Positions 1 to 9,047 of a stretch of 34,774 bases of DNA are shown here, piece by piece (position 1 is the stretch's first letter; every line of letters begins with the position of its first letter). Below the pieces are notes generated by a model. That model had not been told where the DNA came from, ran no database searches, and saw nothing but the letters and a program-made list of their open reading frames with translations. This DNA comes from an uncultured Chlorobiaceae bacterium (lineage in GTDB: Bacteria; Bacteroidota; Chlorobiia; Chlorobiales; Chlorobiaceae). The position numbers and the translations under genes are program-made. Where the stretch lies: the NCBI GenBank assembly GCA_903887845.1, contig CAISRC010000020.1:1-34774 (forward strand), written 5' to 3'.

Positions 1-287
1 ATAAGAGAAAAGGTGTTAGCTGTTGATTGAACCACTCTTTTGCAGGTACGGTATCTTAACAGATGTTAACCAACATGAAGTATAATAAATAACAATGGTT
101 ATTGCGAAAGATTTCACGAAAATCAGGCGGACAAAATAATCATCCATGCGGGGGCCTGATTTCAATCCAAAACGGATCAATACAATATTAGTCCATAGGG
201 CTTTATTCCCTTCAAACTTTTGTATTTTCGGGTTGTCGGACTCTTTTAACGTTTATTTTTTTATAAATCGATCAACTTAGGTTCCCC
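1..287. other. Upstream region of the cphA-like gene
   Basis: No coding frame is convincing here. It contains a TTAAC-AGAT-GTTAA palindrome (56-69), a good -10-like hexamer TATAAT at 81-86, and a 9-bp perfect inverted repeat, AAATCAGGC at 120-128 with GCCTGATTT at 154-162, not followed by a T tract. A promoter followed by a long structured leader for the gene at 288 is the simplest reading, which is inference. Confidence 0.4.
56..69. promoter_or_regulatory. Palindromic operator-like site TTAAC-N4-GTTAA
   Basis: TTAAC (56-60) and GTTAA (65-69) form a perfect 5-4-5 inverted repeat, followed by CCA. The same core and CCA extension recur at 15274-15290 in front of the sulfur operon. The 5-N4-5 geometry is that of CRP/FNR-family sites. 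Here it overlaps the expected -35 area of the TATAAT at 81-86, so a repressor role is possible. The regulator is unknown. Confidence 0.4.
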
Positions 288-2930
288 TTGTTTTCAATAG
301 TTACGATAGAGAATCTGAGGTTTTATCGAGGCGCTTATGCTGGTTTGTCCGGTAAAACGGTAATGCTTACCTTGCGATTTCATGATGTGATTGAGGACTG
401 GGCAATTCCGGATGACTATATCCGAGATCAGGCGCTATTGCTTCGACTTGCAGAACCTTTGTTTGGTATCGGCTCTGAGGATTGGCCTGATGCTTTTCTT
501 GTTGCGTCGGACGTGACTTTTTCATTGGCTCGCTGGGCAGCAGCGTTGACCATTGCATTCCAGCGCTGGGCAAGAGACCCCGTTGGGGAGGGGAGGGTAG
601 TTTCGGTATCCGGTCATTCAATTATCCTTGCTCTGCCCTGGGAGCGTGAGCCGATTTTCAAAAGTGCATTGCAGTTTGCCCTGCGTCATCTGTTATGCTG
701 GGCGCAGCCCGGCTCTATCTCAGAGGGTTTCGGAAAGCTGTCTAAGGAATTCGATGAGTGGCTCCTCAAGGTTCAGCCCGGTGGTCTATCTCCCAATTCA
801 ATGCGCTTTGCGATGGCGGCGAGTCAACGCAGAATACCTGTTTCTGTTTCTGTTTCGACAGGAACGATACGTCTAGGATGGGGTATCAATGCGTTACGCA
901 TGGACAGCAGCTTTACAGATAGCACAAGTGTTATCGCAGCTCGTATTGCGCGCAATAAATTTCAGGCAACACCATTTTTACAGCAGAATGGTGTGCCGGT
1001 GCCGCCTGGTTTCATGGTTTTTAACCGGGAGCAAGCTCTCGCTCGTGCCACACAGCTCGGTTGGCCAGTGGTTGTCAAACCCTCAGACCAGGATCAGGGT
1101 GCAGGGGTTGTCCCGGCTATTGGAGATAAGGATGCCTTATACTACGCGTTCGATAACGCGTTCAAATTTAGTCCGGGCGGAGTAATTGTTGAGAAGCAGA
1201 TTGCGGGCGAAGACCACAGGATGCTGGTGGTGGGTGGAAAACTCTTGATGGCTACCCGGCGGATTCCTGCAGGAGTCATCGGTGACGGTATAAACAATAT
1301 AAATTTTTTGGTCAAAGAGGTTAATACTGATCCCCGACGTGGTACTGGAAAGCGCAGCCTTTTGATCGCTCTCACTCTGGATGATGAGGCCAGGCGCTGT
1401 CTTCGGGAGCAGGGGCTTATTCCGGAGAGTGTCCCGGATAAAGGGCGTTTTGTTCGCCTGCGCTATACGGCCAACATCAGTACAGGAGGGACTGCCGTGG
1501 ATGTGACGGCAATGGTGCACCCTGACAACAGGAGTGTTGCCGAGCGTGCTGCCCGATTGGTGGGCATTGATATTGCTGGAGTTGATTTTTTATGCCCTGA
1601 TATTGCCAGATCCTGGCGTGAGGTTGGTGGTAAAGTTCTTGAGGTTAACGCTCAGCCAGGCTTTCGTCCGCATTGGATCAGCGCCCCTGATCGCGACATC
1701 AACGGTGAAATCATCGACTGGTTGTTCCGGGAAAAGCCCGCACGTATTCCTACTGCTGCAATTACCGGTACAAATGGCAAGAGTACAACTGCGCTTATGC
1801 TGCATCATATATGGATGACCGCAGGCAAGAACTCCGGAGTCTGTACCACCAGTGGCGTGTGGATTGGGCACGACATCATTTCTGACGATAATCTTTCCGG
1901 TTATCCTGGTGCCCGTATCCTGCTGGAAGATTCCTCTGTGGAAGCAGCGGTAATTGAGATGCCGCGCAAGGGCCTTATTGTCTTCGGTCATCCTTGTGAC
2001 CGCTATGATGTTGCTGCGCTTCTGAATATTCAGGATGACCATATCGGTGTTGACGGGATCAACAGCATAGAGGAAATGGCCAGGCTAAAGGCCGGGGTGC
2101 TGCAGCGTGCATCCAAGGCTATTGTCATCAACGCTGAAGACCTGTTGTGCCTGGCGATGCGAGAACATACCAGTGCTCAACAGCATATTCTTGTGGCCCG
2201 AAATTCATCCATTCCTGCGCTGCAGGAGCATCTCAGTAAAGGCGGTGCTGGCGTCTTTGCTGAGGAATACAACGGAGCCTCATGGATTTTTCTGGCTGAA
2301 GGAGCTGTACAGTCTCCATTAATATCCTTGAAAGAAATTCCTGCTACCATGAACGGTTTGCTGCGTTTTAATGAAATAAACGCTCTATTTGCCGCAGCTC
2401 TTGCATGGGCGCAAGGTATTCCGACAGAAATTATTAGAAAAGCACTGGCAACCTTTTCAAACACTCCGGAACAGAATCCAGGTCGTTTTAACTTCATCGA
2501 AGGTTATGAGTTTCAGGTATTGCTGGACTTCGCTCATAATCCTGATGGTGTTCGGGAGTTATGCGAGATGGTTTCAAAACTGCAGGTTACAGGTAGACGT
2601 CGCCTGCTGAATCTTAATATCGGCAATCGGCATCGTACACATCTGGATAAAACGGCACTATATCTGGCTCGTACGTTTAATTATTTTGTTCTTGGATGCG
2701 ACTCTGATCGCGTGCACAAAAACATCGAATGGGCTGGTGATGACCCTATAAAAAAGATGCTTGAATACGGCAGGATGTGTTTGCTTGCTCAGGGAGTCTC
2801 TCAAGACGTTATAACCACAGAACGTGACAAAGCAGAAGCAGTGAAGCAGATCATGGCCGACGCACAACCCGGTGACCTGCTGGTGATACTTGCCGATCCA
2901 TGGGAGATTCTCCCGCAATCCGTTTCCTAA
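288..2930 (+). CDS. cphA: Cyanophycin synthetase-like ATP-grasp/Mur ligase
   Basis: CphA makes the Asp-Arg storage polymer cyanophycin with ATP in the cytoplasm. The 880 residues match the usual length and three-part layout. An N-terminal domain (about 1-200) is followed by an ATP-grasp domain (about 215-480) with the VVKP strand, the STGGTA..DVT segment and EVNAQPG at 452-458. A Mur-ligase-like domain follows, with P-loop GTNGKST at 494-500 and HNPDG at 750-754. The start is TTG 288: a TAA lies in frame at 264-266 and the family N-terminus (ENLRFYRGAY) begins just after it; the next in-frame ATG would cut this off. Some signature positions differ from what I remember of CphA1 (DQDQGAGV where DGNHGRGV is usual, PGFRPHW for PGLRMH), so a variant substrate is possible. 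No cyanophycinase gene lies next to it. Its stop overlaps the convergent thiF stop by 4 bp. Confidence 0.75.
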   Translation: MFSIVTIENLRFYRGAYAGLSGKTVMLTLRFHDVIEDWAIPDDYIRDQALLLRLAEPLFGIGSEDWPDAFLVASDVTFSLARWAAALTIAFQRWARDPVGEGRVVSVSGHSIILALPWEREPIFKSALQFALRHLLCWAQPGSISEGFGKLSKEFDEWLLKVQPGGLSPNSMRFAMAASQRRIPVSVSVSTGTIRLGWGINALRMDSSFTDSTSVIAARIARNKFQATPFLQQNGVPVPPGFMVFNREQALARATQLGWPVVVKPSDQDQGAGVVPAIGDKDALYYAFDNAFKFSPGGVIVEKQIAGEDHRMLVVGGKLLMATRRIPAGVIGDGINNINFLVKEVNTDPRRGTGKRSLLIALTLDDEARRCLREQGLIPESVPDKGRFVRLRYTANISTGGTAVDVTAMVHPDNRSVAERAARLVGIDIAGVDFLCPDIARSWREVGGKVLEVNAQPGFRPHWISAPDRDINGEIIDWLFREKPARIPTAAITGTNGKSTTALMLHHIWMTAGKNSGVCTTSGVWIGHDIISDDNLSGYPGARILLEDSSVEAAVIEMPRKGLIVFGHPCDRYDVAALLNIQDDHIGVDGINSIEEMARLKAGVLQRASKAIVINAEDLLCLAMREHTSAQQHILVARNSSIPALQEHLSKGGAGVFAEEYNGASWIFLAEGAVQSPLISLKEIPATMNGLLRFNEINALFAAALAWAQGIPTEIIRKALATFSNTPEQNPGRFNFIEGYEFQVLLDFAHNPDGVRELCEMVSKLQVTGRRRLLNLNIGNRHRTHLDKTALYLARTFNYFVLGCDSDRVHKNIEWAGDDPIKKMLEYGRMCLLAQGVSQDVITTERDKAEAVKQIMADAQPGDLLVILADPWEILPQSVS

Positions 2931-3676
2931 GAGCAGAGAGGGCAGGTTGGGTTTCGGTGAAGGGGGATTTTGCGGATGGTCATGGTGAGGGTGTCGCAGG
3001 TCAGCAAAGTGTTGATGAGTGGCGTGCCAATGGTGAGGATGTTTTTTATGGCTTCCGTGGCCTGGATGGAGCCGATGATGCCGGGCACGGCACCGAGTGG
3101 TCCTTTTGGGATGCTGGCGGCAGGCACTCCCTCTTCGTGAAAGAGGCAGTGGTAGCAGGCGGTAGTTCCGGGATGGACGGTCATGGTCTGACCATAAAAC
3201 TCTCTGATCCCTGCGTGGGAGTAAGGTTTTGCTGCGTTGTGGCAGGCTCTTGATATCAGGAATTTTGAGTCAAAGTTGTCGGTGGCGTCGATGACGAAGT
3301 CGTAAGGCGCAAGAATCTCCGGTGCGTTTTCAGCAGTGAGCCGGAACGGGTAAAGGGTGAGCTTCAGGTCAGGATCAAGGTCGAGAAGCCGATGTTTTGC
3401 TGAGGTTACCTTGTCAACTCCGATTGAGTCGGTGGTGTGCAGAATCTGTCGCTGAAGGTTGCTGCGATCAACCTTGTCACCATCCATGAGTCCGATGGTG
3501 CCGATTCCTGCTGCTGCGAGATAAAAGGCGACCGGGGAGCCGAGTCCACCGGCGCCGATGACCAGCACCCTTGCCTTGAGCAGCTTCACCTGTCCCTTTT
3601 CGCCGATCTCCTGTAGTGCAATATGGCGGGCGTAACGTTCGAGCTGGCTGTCATTCAGGGTGTCGTTCAGTGGCAT
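2927..3676 (-). CDS. thiF: ThiF/MoeB-type sulfur-carrier adenylyltransferase
   Basis: This E1-like enzyme adenylates the C-terminal glycine of a sulfur carrier protein, here most likely ThiS, so that sulfide can be loaded. The 249 residues show the nucleotide-binding loop GAGGLGS (about 42-48), the ATDNFDSK segment of the family, and two zinc-type CxxC pairs, CYHC and the C-terminal CPLC. It is the last gene of thiS-thiG-thiH-thiF and its start overlaps the end of thiH by 10 bp, suggesting coupled translation. MoeB has the same fold and sequence signature; the operon context is what favours ThiF. Confidence 0.88.
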   Translation of the reverse strand: MPLNDTLNDSQLERYARHIALQEIGEKGQVKLLKARVLVIGAGGLGSPVAFYLAAAGIGTIGLMDGDKVDRSNLQRQILHTTDSIGVDKVTSAKHRLLDLDPDLKLTLYPFRLTAENAPEILAPYDFVIDATDNFDSKFLISRACHNAAKPYSHAGIREFYGQTMTVHPGTTACYHCLFHEEGVPAASIPKGPLGAVPGIIGSIQATEAIKNILTIGTPLINTLLTCDTLTMTIRKIPLHRNPTCPLCS

Positions 3677-4782
3677 GGTTGTTCTTTTTCTGGTTGCGTT
3701 GCCAGTGTTATGCTGGATGATGGGCCGTTATAGGAGAGTTCCCAGTTTTTGAAGACCGGTTCAATGTTCTGACGGCGCAGGGCAGCACAGAACTCTTTGG
3801 CGGTGCGGTCGTCAGATATTTCAAATTGTCCCTTGCCTGTTTTCTCCTTGCTCTCTTCGTTCTCACTCTCACAATATCCACCAACAGTGGTTCTGCTCTC
3901 GATGCTCATTCTGGTAATTCCAAGTCCCGCCATGCCGTCACGGAACGTTGCGCTCTCCCTCGTTGAGAGCACCAGTTCCGTATCGGGAAGAGCAATGCGA
4001 AAGGCAAAGATGATTCTGGCGAGCAGGAGATCGTCAACCGGGAAGGGAGGCTCATAACCGCCGGTCTGTGGTCTCATGCGCGGAAACGATAAGGACATGC
4101 CGGCACGCCAGTACGTGCGCCCGAGGTGTCGAACATGGCGATAGAGGCTCAGGGCATCTTCAACCGGATCGGAAAGGCCGAGCAGTACACCGAGCCCGAC
4201 GGATTTTATCCCCCCTTCAAGCGCACGGGCAGGAGTTTCAAGGCGGGCGATAAAATCTTTTTTAGGGCCCCAGCGGTGCAGTGTTTCGTAGCGTTCACGG
4301 TTGTAGGTCTCCTGGTAGATCGTGATACCGGTGCAGCCGCAGTCAGCAAGTGCCCTGTATTCGCTGACGCTCATCGGGAATGCCTCAACCGAGACTCGCG
4401 GCATCTCCTCAGCCGCGATGGCAACACTCCTCTGAAGATAGTCGAAATCGGCAGCGGCAGTGCGTTCACCGGTGAGCAGAAGAATATCGCTGATGCCAAG
4501 TTTTTTCATGGCGGCCAGTTCCCGTCGGATCTCATCAGGTTCAAGACGGTGGCGCGGCGTCTTGCGGTCGGAAGCAAAGCCGCAGTAGGCGCAGCCGCTT
4601 GAACAGTAGTTCGAGAGATAGAGGGGAGCGTAGAGGGTCATGGTGCGTCCGAAACGGCGCAGGGTGATTGCTCTCGATTCAGCGGCAAGAGTTTCAATGG
4701 ATTGAGATGATGCAGGTGACAGCATGGCGGCAAGGGCCGTCGTGTCACGATTGTCTGAAAGCCATTCCGGTAGAGCTTTCAT
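3667..4782 (-). CDS. thiH: 2-iminoacetate synthase (tyrosine lyase), radical SAM
   Basis: ThiH cleaves tyrosine with a radical SAM mechanism to give dehydroglycine for the thiazole ring, the route used by anaerobes in place of the oxidase ThiO. The CX3CX2C cluster motif is at C60, C64 and C67 (CSSGCAYCGF). The GERT segment, the TIYQETYN segment and the MRPQTGGY stretch are all as expected, and 371 residues is normal. A charged Lys/Glu-rich insert (ESENEESKEKTGKG) sits near residue 305 and may be lineage-specific. The start codon directly abuts the thiG stop. Confidence 0.93.
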   Translation of the reverse strand: MKALPEWLSDNRDTTALAAMLSPASSQSIETLAAESRAITLRRFGRTMTLYAPLYLSNYCSSGCAYCGFASDRKTPRHRLEPDEIRRELAAMKKLGISDILLLTGERTAAADFDYLQRSVAIAAEEMPRVSVEAFPMSVSEYRALADCGCTGITIYQETYNRERYETLHRWGPKKDFIARLETPARALEGGIKSVGLGVLLGLSDPVEDALSLYRHVRHLGRTYWRAGMSLSFPRMRPQTGGYEPPFPVDDLLLARIIFAFRIALPDTELVLSTRESATFRDGMAGLGITRMSIESRTTVGGYCESENEESKEKTGKGQFEISDDRTAKEFCAALRRQNIEPVFKNWELSYNGPSSSITLATQPEKEQPCH

Positions 4783-5558
4783 CAGAATGTTCCAAGAAAA
4801 GAGGTGAGAGGACTTGTTGCCACGGCTGAACCGCTTTTCTGCATCAGTCCGGCCATGAATGCTTTTCTTCCAGCCGCAACAGCCTCCGCGAAAGCCTCTG
4901 CCATTACTGGCGGCTTTCCTGCTGCTGCTACAGCGCTGTTCACCAGTACCGCTTCACATCCCATTTCCATGGCGTGTGCCGCCTCGGAAGGGGAGCGCAG
5001 ACCGGCATCGACAATAACCGGAATGCCGCTTTCACGGATGATAATGTTGAGCATCTCCGACGTTGCAAGCCCCTGTCCGCTGCCGATAGCCGAGCCGAGC
5101 GGCATCACAGACGCGCAGCCAACCTCCTCAAGCCTCTTGGCCAGGACCGGGTCTGCGGCAATATAGGGCATCACCAGAAACCCCTCTTGTGCCAGAATCC
5201 GGCAAGCTTCATAGGTTTCGATGGGGTCAGGCATCAGGTGTTGCGGGTTCGGATGAATTTCCACCTTGATAAAGGGGCTCCCTGAGAGTTCGCGGGCGAT
5301 ACGGGCCGCACGCACAGCCTCTGCAGCGGTTGATGCGCCTGAGGTATTAGGCATGAGCGTGATTCCCTCAATGGCCGACAAGGGGCCAAAAAGGTCATCT
5401 TCCGCCTGTTCCCGGTTGAAGCGGCGCAACGCTACGGTCACGAGTTGTGCCCCTGAGGCTCTCACGGCATCAAGCATCACTGTGGCATTGCTGAATTTTC
5501 CTGTTCCAAGAATCAGTCGTGAAGAGAAGGTATATGAGCCGATCTGCAATAAATCCAT
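4782..5558 (-). CDS. thiG: Thiazole synthase
   Basis: ThiG condenses 1-deoxyxylulose-5-phosphate, dehydroglycine and the sulfur of ThiS thiocarboxylate into thiazole phosphate. The 258-residue protein has the family start ([10 protein letters not shown]), the Schiff-base lysine K98 in FIKVEI, and the phosphate-binding segments [10 protein letters not shown] and VLVNSAVA. It sits between thiS and thiH, and its end touches the thiH start. It normally works in complex with ThiH or ThiS, both encoded alongside. Confidence 0.95.
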   Translation of the reverse strand: MDLLQIGSYTFSSRLILGTGKFSNATVMLDAVRASGAQLVTVALRRFNREQAEDDLFGPLSAIEGITLMPNTSGASTAAEAVRAARIARELSGSPFIKVEIHPNPQHLMPDPIETYEACRILAQEGFLVMPYIAADPVLAKRLEEVGCASVMPLGSAIGSGQGLATSEMLNIIIRESGIPVIVDAGLRSPSEAAHAMEMGCEAVLVNSAVAAAGKPPVMAEAFAEAVAAGRKAFMAGLMQKSGSAVATSPLTSFLGTF

Positions 5559-5573
5559 AATAAAAGTAATCAG

Positions 5574-5777
5574 TTAACCACCGCCGGCAAAAATCAGGAG
5601 CTCAACCCGATCCCCTTCCTGTAGCAGGTGTGAGGGGCGGTTTTCGGGACGAATGATATGATCATTAATAACGACAGCCACGCTTTTCCCGTCTGAACCA
5701 ATGATCGAGAGAAGATCAATGACGGTCGAACCGGGAGGAAGTGGTTGTTGTTGTCCGTTCAGGTCAATAGTAATCAT
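5574..5777 (-). CDS. thiS: Sulfur carrier protein ThiS
   Basis: This is a 67-residue ubiquitin-fold carrier that brings sulfur to ThiG as a C-terminal thiocarboxylate. It shows the typical pattern of a short N-terminal strand, NGQQ, TVIDLL, VAVVINDHII, then DRVELLIFAGGG. The end is GGG, where the family normally has GG. It is first of the four thi genes, 59 bp after the PLP enzyme at 5837-6976. No TPP riboswitch signature was found in that gap. Confidence 0.92.
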   Translation of the reverse strand: MITIDLNGQQQPLPPGSTVIDLLSIIGSDGKSVAVVINDHIIRPENRPSHLLQEGDRVELLIFAGGG

Positions 5778-5836
5778 TTATGACATTTCTTCACTATTTC
5801 TTTAGGTTGCCTCTTTTGAAATATTTTTTCATCAAC

Positions 5837-6976
5837 TTATGGCTCAAGGGCGTTAAGTAGATCATCCTCAAGGTCTTCTGCATTTTCCAGGCCGATAGAG
5901 AGACGTACCAGGTTGTCGGTGCATTTTCTCCGCTCCCGCTCAGCCTTTGAGAGAGCCCAGAGTGTCATTTTAGCAGGCGAGGAGATGAGTGATTCAACAC
6001 CCCCAAGGCTGTCGGCCAGCACAAAGAGTTTGATTTTCGCGATCAACCGCTCGACTGCCGGAAGGCCATCTTTCAGGGCAAAGGTCACCATCCCGCCAAA
6101 CCCGCTCATTTGCTCTTTTGCCAGTTCATGCTGCGGGTGTGAAGTGAGCCCGGGGTAAAAGACACGATCCACTGCCGGATGTCGTTCAAGCATCCCGGCA
6201 AGGTGCATGGCGCTCGCCTCATGCTCCTTCATGCGGATTTTCAGTGTTTTCAATCCACGGAGAATAAGCCAGCAATCCCAGGGGCCGGGAACTGCCCCTG
6301 CAGCGCCCTGATAGTTTTTGATGGTGGTGTGTATCGCCGAGTCTGAAGTCACCACGGCGCCGCCGATGACATCGCTGTGGCCGCCAAGGTATTTGGTGGT
6401 GCTGTGCACGACAATGTCGGCGCTAAGTTCAAGCGGCCGCTGGAAATAGGGACTGGCAAAGGTGTTGTCCACTGCGAGCAGGATGCCGCGCTCTTTGGCA
6501 AGCTTGCCAAGCGCCTTGATGTCTGAGAGCTGGAGCAGTGGATTGCTTGGAGTTTCAATCCAGATCAGCTTCGTCGCAGGTGTTATGCCAGCTTCATAAC
6601 TCTCTGTTGCTTCGCTTTCGGTATAGGTGGTGGTCACGCCCCATGGTTTCATGAGCTGCTCGAAAATGCGGTAGCTTCCGCCGTAAATGTCGTTGCCCGC
6701 AACAATGTGGTCGCCGGGTTTCAGCACCTGCAGCGCCGCCATGGTTGCCGCCACTCCAGAGGCAAAGGCGAGACCAAACTTGCCGTTTTCAAGCAGGGCA
6801 AGGGATGCTTCGAGCGCTTTTCTTGTCGGGTTGCCGATTCTCGAATAGAAAAAATCACTGCGATGATCGAGGCTGTCACGTCCGAATGTGGATGTCTGGT
6901 AAACAGGAACGGTTACAGAGCCGGTATGGGGGTCTGGGGCTTGTCCGTCATGGATGGCAAGGGTTTCGAACTGCAT
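5837..6976 (-). CDS. Cystathionine gamma-lyase / beta-lyase / gamma-synthase family enzyme
   Basis: A 379-residue fold-type I PLP enzyme of the Cys/Met metabolism family, acting in transsulfuration. The substrate-binding YSRIGNPT segment, the ASGVAAT loop, the VDNTFASP strand and the PLP lysine K195 (HSTTKYLGGH) are all present, as is the C-terminal RLSIGLENAEDL motif. Lyase and synthase members cannot be separated reliably by eye; SLGGVESL near the C-terminus fits several of them. It begins after the inverted repeat at 7038-7080 and is followed by thiS at 59 bp, so it may head a separate transcript with the thi genes. Confidence 0.85.
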   Translation of the reverse strand: MQFETLAIHDGQAPDPHTGSVTVPVYQTSTFGRDSLDHRSDFFYSRIGNPTRKALEASLALLENGKFGLAFASGVAATMAALQVLKPGDHIVAGNDIYGGSYRIFEQLMKPWGVTTTYTESEATESYEAGITPATKLIWIETPSNPLLQLSDIKALGKLAKERGILLAVDNTFASPYFQRPLELSADIVVHSTTKYLGGHSDVIGGAVVTSDSAIHTTIKNYQGAAGAVPGPWDCWLILRGLKTLKIRMKEHEASAMHLAGMLERHPAVDRVFYPGLTSHPQHELAKEQMSGFGGMVTFALKDGLPAVERLIAKIKLFVLADSLGGVESLISSPAKMTLWALSKAERERRKCTDNLVRLSIGLENAEDLEDDLLNALEP

Positions 6977-7037
6977 GAAATCTGTTTTGCTTTCAGGAAA
7001 AAATCAGGCAAAAGATAACCGTTATTTTCCTCTTTCT

Positions 7038-7080
7038 TTTCAAAACGCAACATTTTCATGATCAACGTTGCGTTTTGAAA
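7038..7080. terminator. Perfect 14-bp inverted repeat, probable bidirectional terminator
   Basis: TTTCAAAACGCAAC (7038-7051) and GTTGCGTTTTGAAA (7067-7080) pair perfectly around a 15-nt loop. On both strands the stem has an A tract before and a T tract after a CGCAAC/GTTGCG core, the layout of a bidirectional intrinsic terminator. It lies between the end of the cysteine desulfurase gene and the start of the next gene on the same strand, so it may split the sulfur cluster into two transcripts. Confidence 0.6.
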
Positions 7081-7090
7081 GAGTACCTGG

Positions 7091-9025
7091 TTATCTCCTC
7101 TGAATATGGTTGATGACATCGGCAAGCCGGTCAATTTCATCTTTCGTGTTGTAGAAGGCCAGCGACGGCCTCACGGTTCCCTCAACACCGAACCGGCGCA
7201 ATGATGGCTGGGTGCAGTGGTGCCCAGTGCGGACGGCAATTCCTTCGCGGTCAAGCAGTTTCCCAACCTCATCGTTCGGCAGATTGTTCAGCACAAAGGA
7301 GAGTACGCCCACCTTGTTTCTTGCCGTTCCGATAAGACGAAGACCGGGAATCCGAATAAGCCGCTCGGTGCCGTATTCAGTCAGCTCGTGCTCGTATTGA
7401 GCTATATTCTCAATACCGATTTTTCGGACGTAGTCGAGAGCAGCTCCAAGGCCGATGGCGTCGCCGATTGAAGGTGTTCCAGCTTCAAATTTTGCCGGGG
7501 CTTCGTTGTAAATGGTCTCTTCAAAGCGTACATCTTTGATCATGTTGCCGCCGCCCTGCCATGGCGGCATCACCTCAAGCAGCTCTTTTTTGCCATAGAC
7601 GACACCGATACCCGTCGGTGCAAAGATTTTATGGCCTGAAAAGACAAAAAAGTCTGCATCAAGATCCTGCACATTGACCGGTATGTGGGCAACAGATTGG
7701 GCTCCATCAACAAGCACTCTGGCGTCATAGCGTTTGGCCAGTTGAATCATCTCCCTGACAGGCAGAATGGTTCCAAGTCCGTTCGAAGCCTGTGTCAGTG
7801 AAACGAGTCTTGTGCGTGGCCCGAGCAGTTTGGTGTACTCTTCCAGGATGATTTCGCCCCGATCGTTGACCGGTATCACCTTGATGCGCGCCCCTTTCTC
7901 CTGGGCTACCATCTGCCACGGAACGATATTGGCATGATGCTCAAGAATCGAGAGAATAATTTCATCTCCCGGCTGGAGAAACTTTCTTCCCCAGGTTTGT
8001 GCTACAAGGTTGATACCCTCGGTAGTGCCCCTGACATAGATGATTTCTGAGGTTGAGCCAGCGCCTATGAATTGCCTGATCTTTTCGCGTGCGCCTTCGT
8101 AAGCGTCCGTTGCGCGTGCTGCAAGGGTGTGCGCCCCGCGATGGATATTCGAATTGTCCGTGGCGTAGAAGTGAGCGACAGCGTTGATGACGCTCAACGG
8201 CTTTTGTGTAGTGGCGGCGTTGTCGAACCAGGCAAGTGGTTTGCCGTGAATTTTCTGATGCAGGACCGGAAAATCCTTGCGAATGGTGGCGACATCAAAC
8301 CCTTCTGCCTGATGGATCGGCTGTTGTGGTTCACGCAGGAAATAGTATGGTTCTGAGGGAGAATCCGGGATGCTGAAGGCGCTGTTCGGCCAGACCGGAG
8401 CTGGCGCTTTTCCTGGAGACTCAGGTTGAGTAACGGGTAATCGATCAAAGCCCGGCTGGGCAGGCGACTCGGCGCTACCGCGAAGAGCCTGAAAAACGAC
8501 CTCCATGACGGGACTGCCCTGTTGCTCGGTGAACTCCCTGTAGAGCTTTTCAGCGTAACATTCATTTTCATCAGTCTGTACAGGCAGTGAACGCCGCAAA
8601 AGCTGCTCAAGACCATTCGATCCATTTTCACTTTCTGAATAGTTCTGCTGTTCGGTCAGTTTATTGGCATGGTGTCCAAGTGGTTCCGGCTCTTTTTCTT
8701 GTCTTTTCGGCAAAAAATAAAAATCGTGCACAGGCAGTGCTGAATCGGCACTGGAGGGGAAATCGACAGAATCCTGTGTGCTGAGGTATGTTATTTTATC
8801 GCTTGGCGTGGAGGTTACTGCGGATGGCGCTTCTGAGGCATCGCGTTCGTTTCTCGGGATGCTTCCAGCCTCCGGGACTTCATTGAAGAGACGGCTTGCA
8901 AGCTGAGCAATAAAGGTCGGATTCAGCGATTCGCTTTCGGCACCTGTGATGTTCGGATGTTGATCTGCTCCTGGCATAAGATAAACAATTGTGAATTCAT
9001 GGCAGACACGTTGAGAGCCTGCCAT
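7091..9025 (-). CDS. SufS-like cysteine desulfurase with long disordered N-terminus (probable encapsulin cargo)
   Basis: The catalytic part (from about residue 242) is a class II cysteine desulfurase that removes sulfur from cysteine using PLP. It has the LAWFDNAATT start, the EHHANIVPW segment, PLP lysine K466 (FSGHKIF) and the persulfide cysteine C604 (TGHHCTQPS). Ahead of it are about 240 residues rich in Ser, Pro, Glu and Gln, of low complexity, with short hydrophobic islands: FIAQLASRLFNEVP (38-51), FYFLP (102-106) and YYFLR (227-231). Such an N-terminal extension is known from cysteine desulfurases packaged into family 2 encapsulins. The gene starts 22 bp after the shell gene. ATG at 8977 is an alternative start; neither start has a clear ribosome binding site. 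Confidence 0.9.
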   Translation of the reverse strand: MAGSQRVCHEFTIVYLMPGADQHPNITGAESESLNPTFIAQLASRLFNEVPEAGSIPRNERDASEAPSAVTSTPSDKITYLSTQDSVDFPSSADSALPVHDFYFLPKRQEKEPEPLGHHANKLTEQQNYSESENGSNGLEQLLRRSLPVQTDENECYAEKLYREFTEQQGSPVMEVVFQALRGSAESPAQPGFDRLPVTQPESPGKAPAPVWPNSAFSIPDSPSEPYYFLREPQQPIHQAEGFDVATIRKDFPVLHQKIHGKPLAWFDNAATTQKPLSVINAVAHFYATDNSNIHRGAHTLAARATDAYEGAREKIRQFIGAGSTSEIIYVRGTTEGINLVAQTWGRKFLQPGDEIILSILEHHANIVPWQMVAQEKGARIKVIPVNDRGEIILEEYTKLLGPRTRLVSLTQASNGLGTILPVREMIQLAKRYDARVLVDGAQSVAHIPVNVQDLDADFFVFSGHKIFAPTGIGVVYGKKELLEVMPPWQGGGNMIKDVRFEETIYNEAPAKFEAGTPSIGDAIGLGAALDYVRKIGIENIAQYEHELTEYGTERLIRIPGLRLIGTARNKVGVLSFVLNNLPNDEVGKLLDREGIAVRTGHHCTQPSLRRFGVEGTVRPSLAFYNTKDEIDRLADVINHIQRR

Positions 9026-9047
9026 GACGGGTTGTCAAAGAGTTCTT

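Noticed and set aside
5778-5836. TPP riboswitch before thiS
   Set aside because: The gap is only 59 bp and lacks the CUGAGA and thi-box words.
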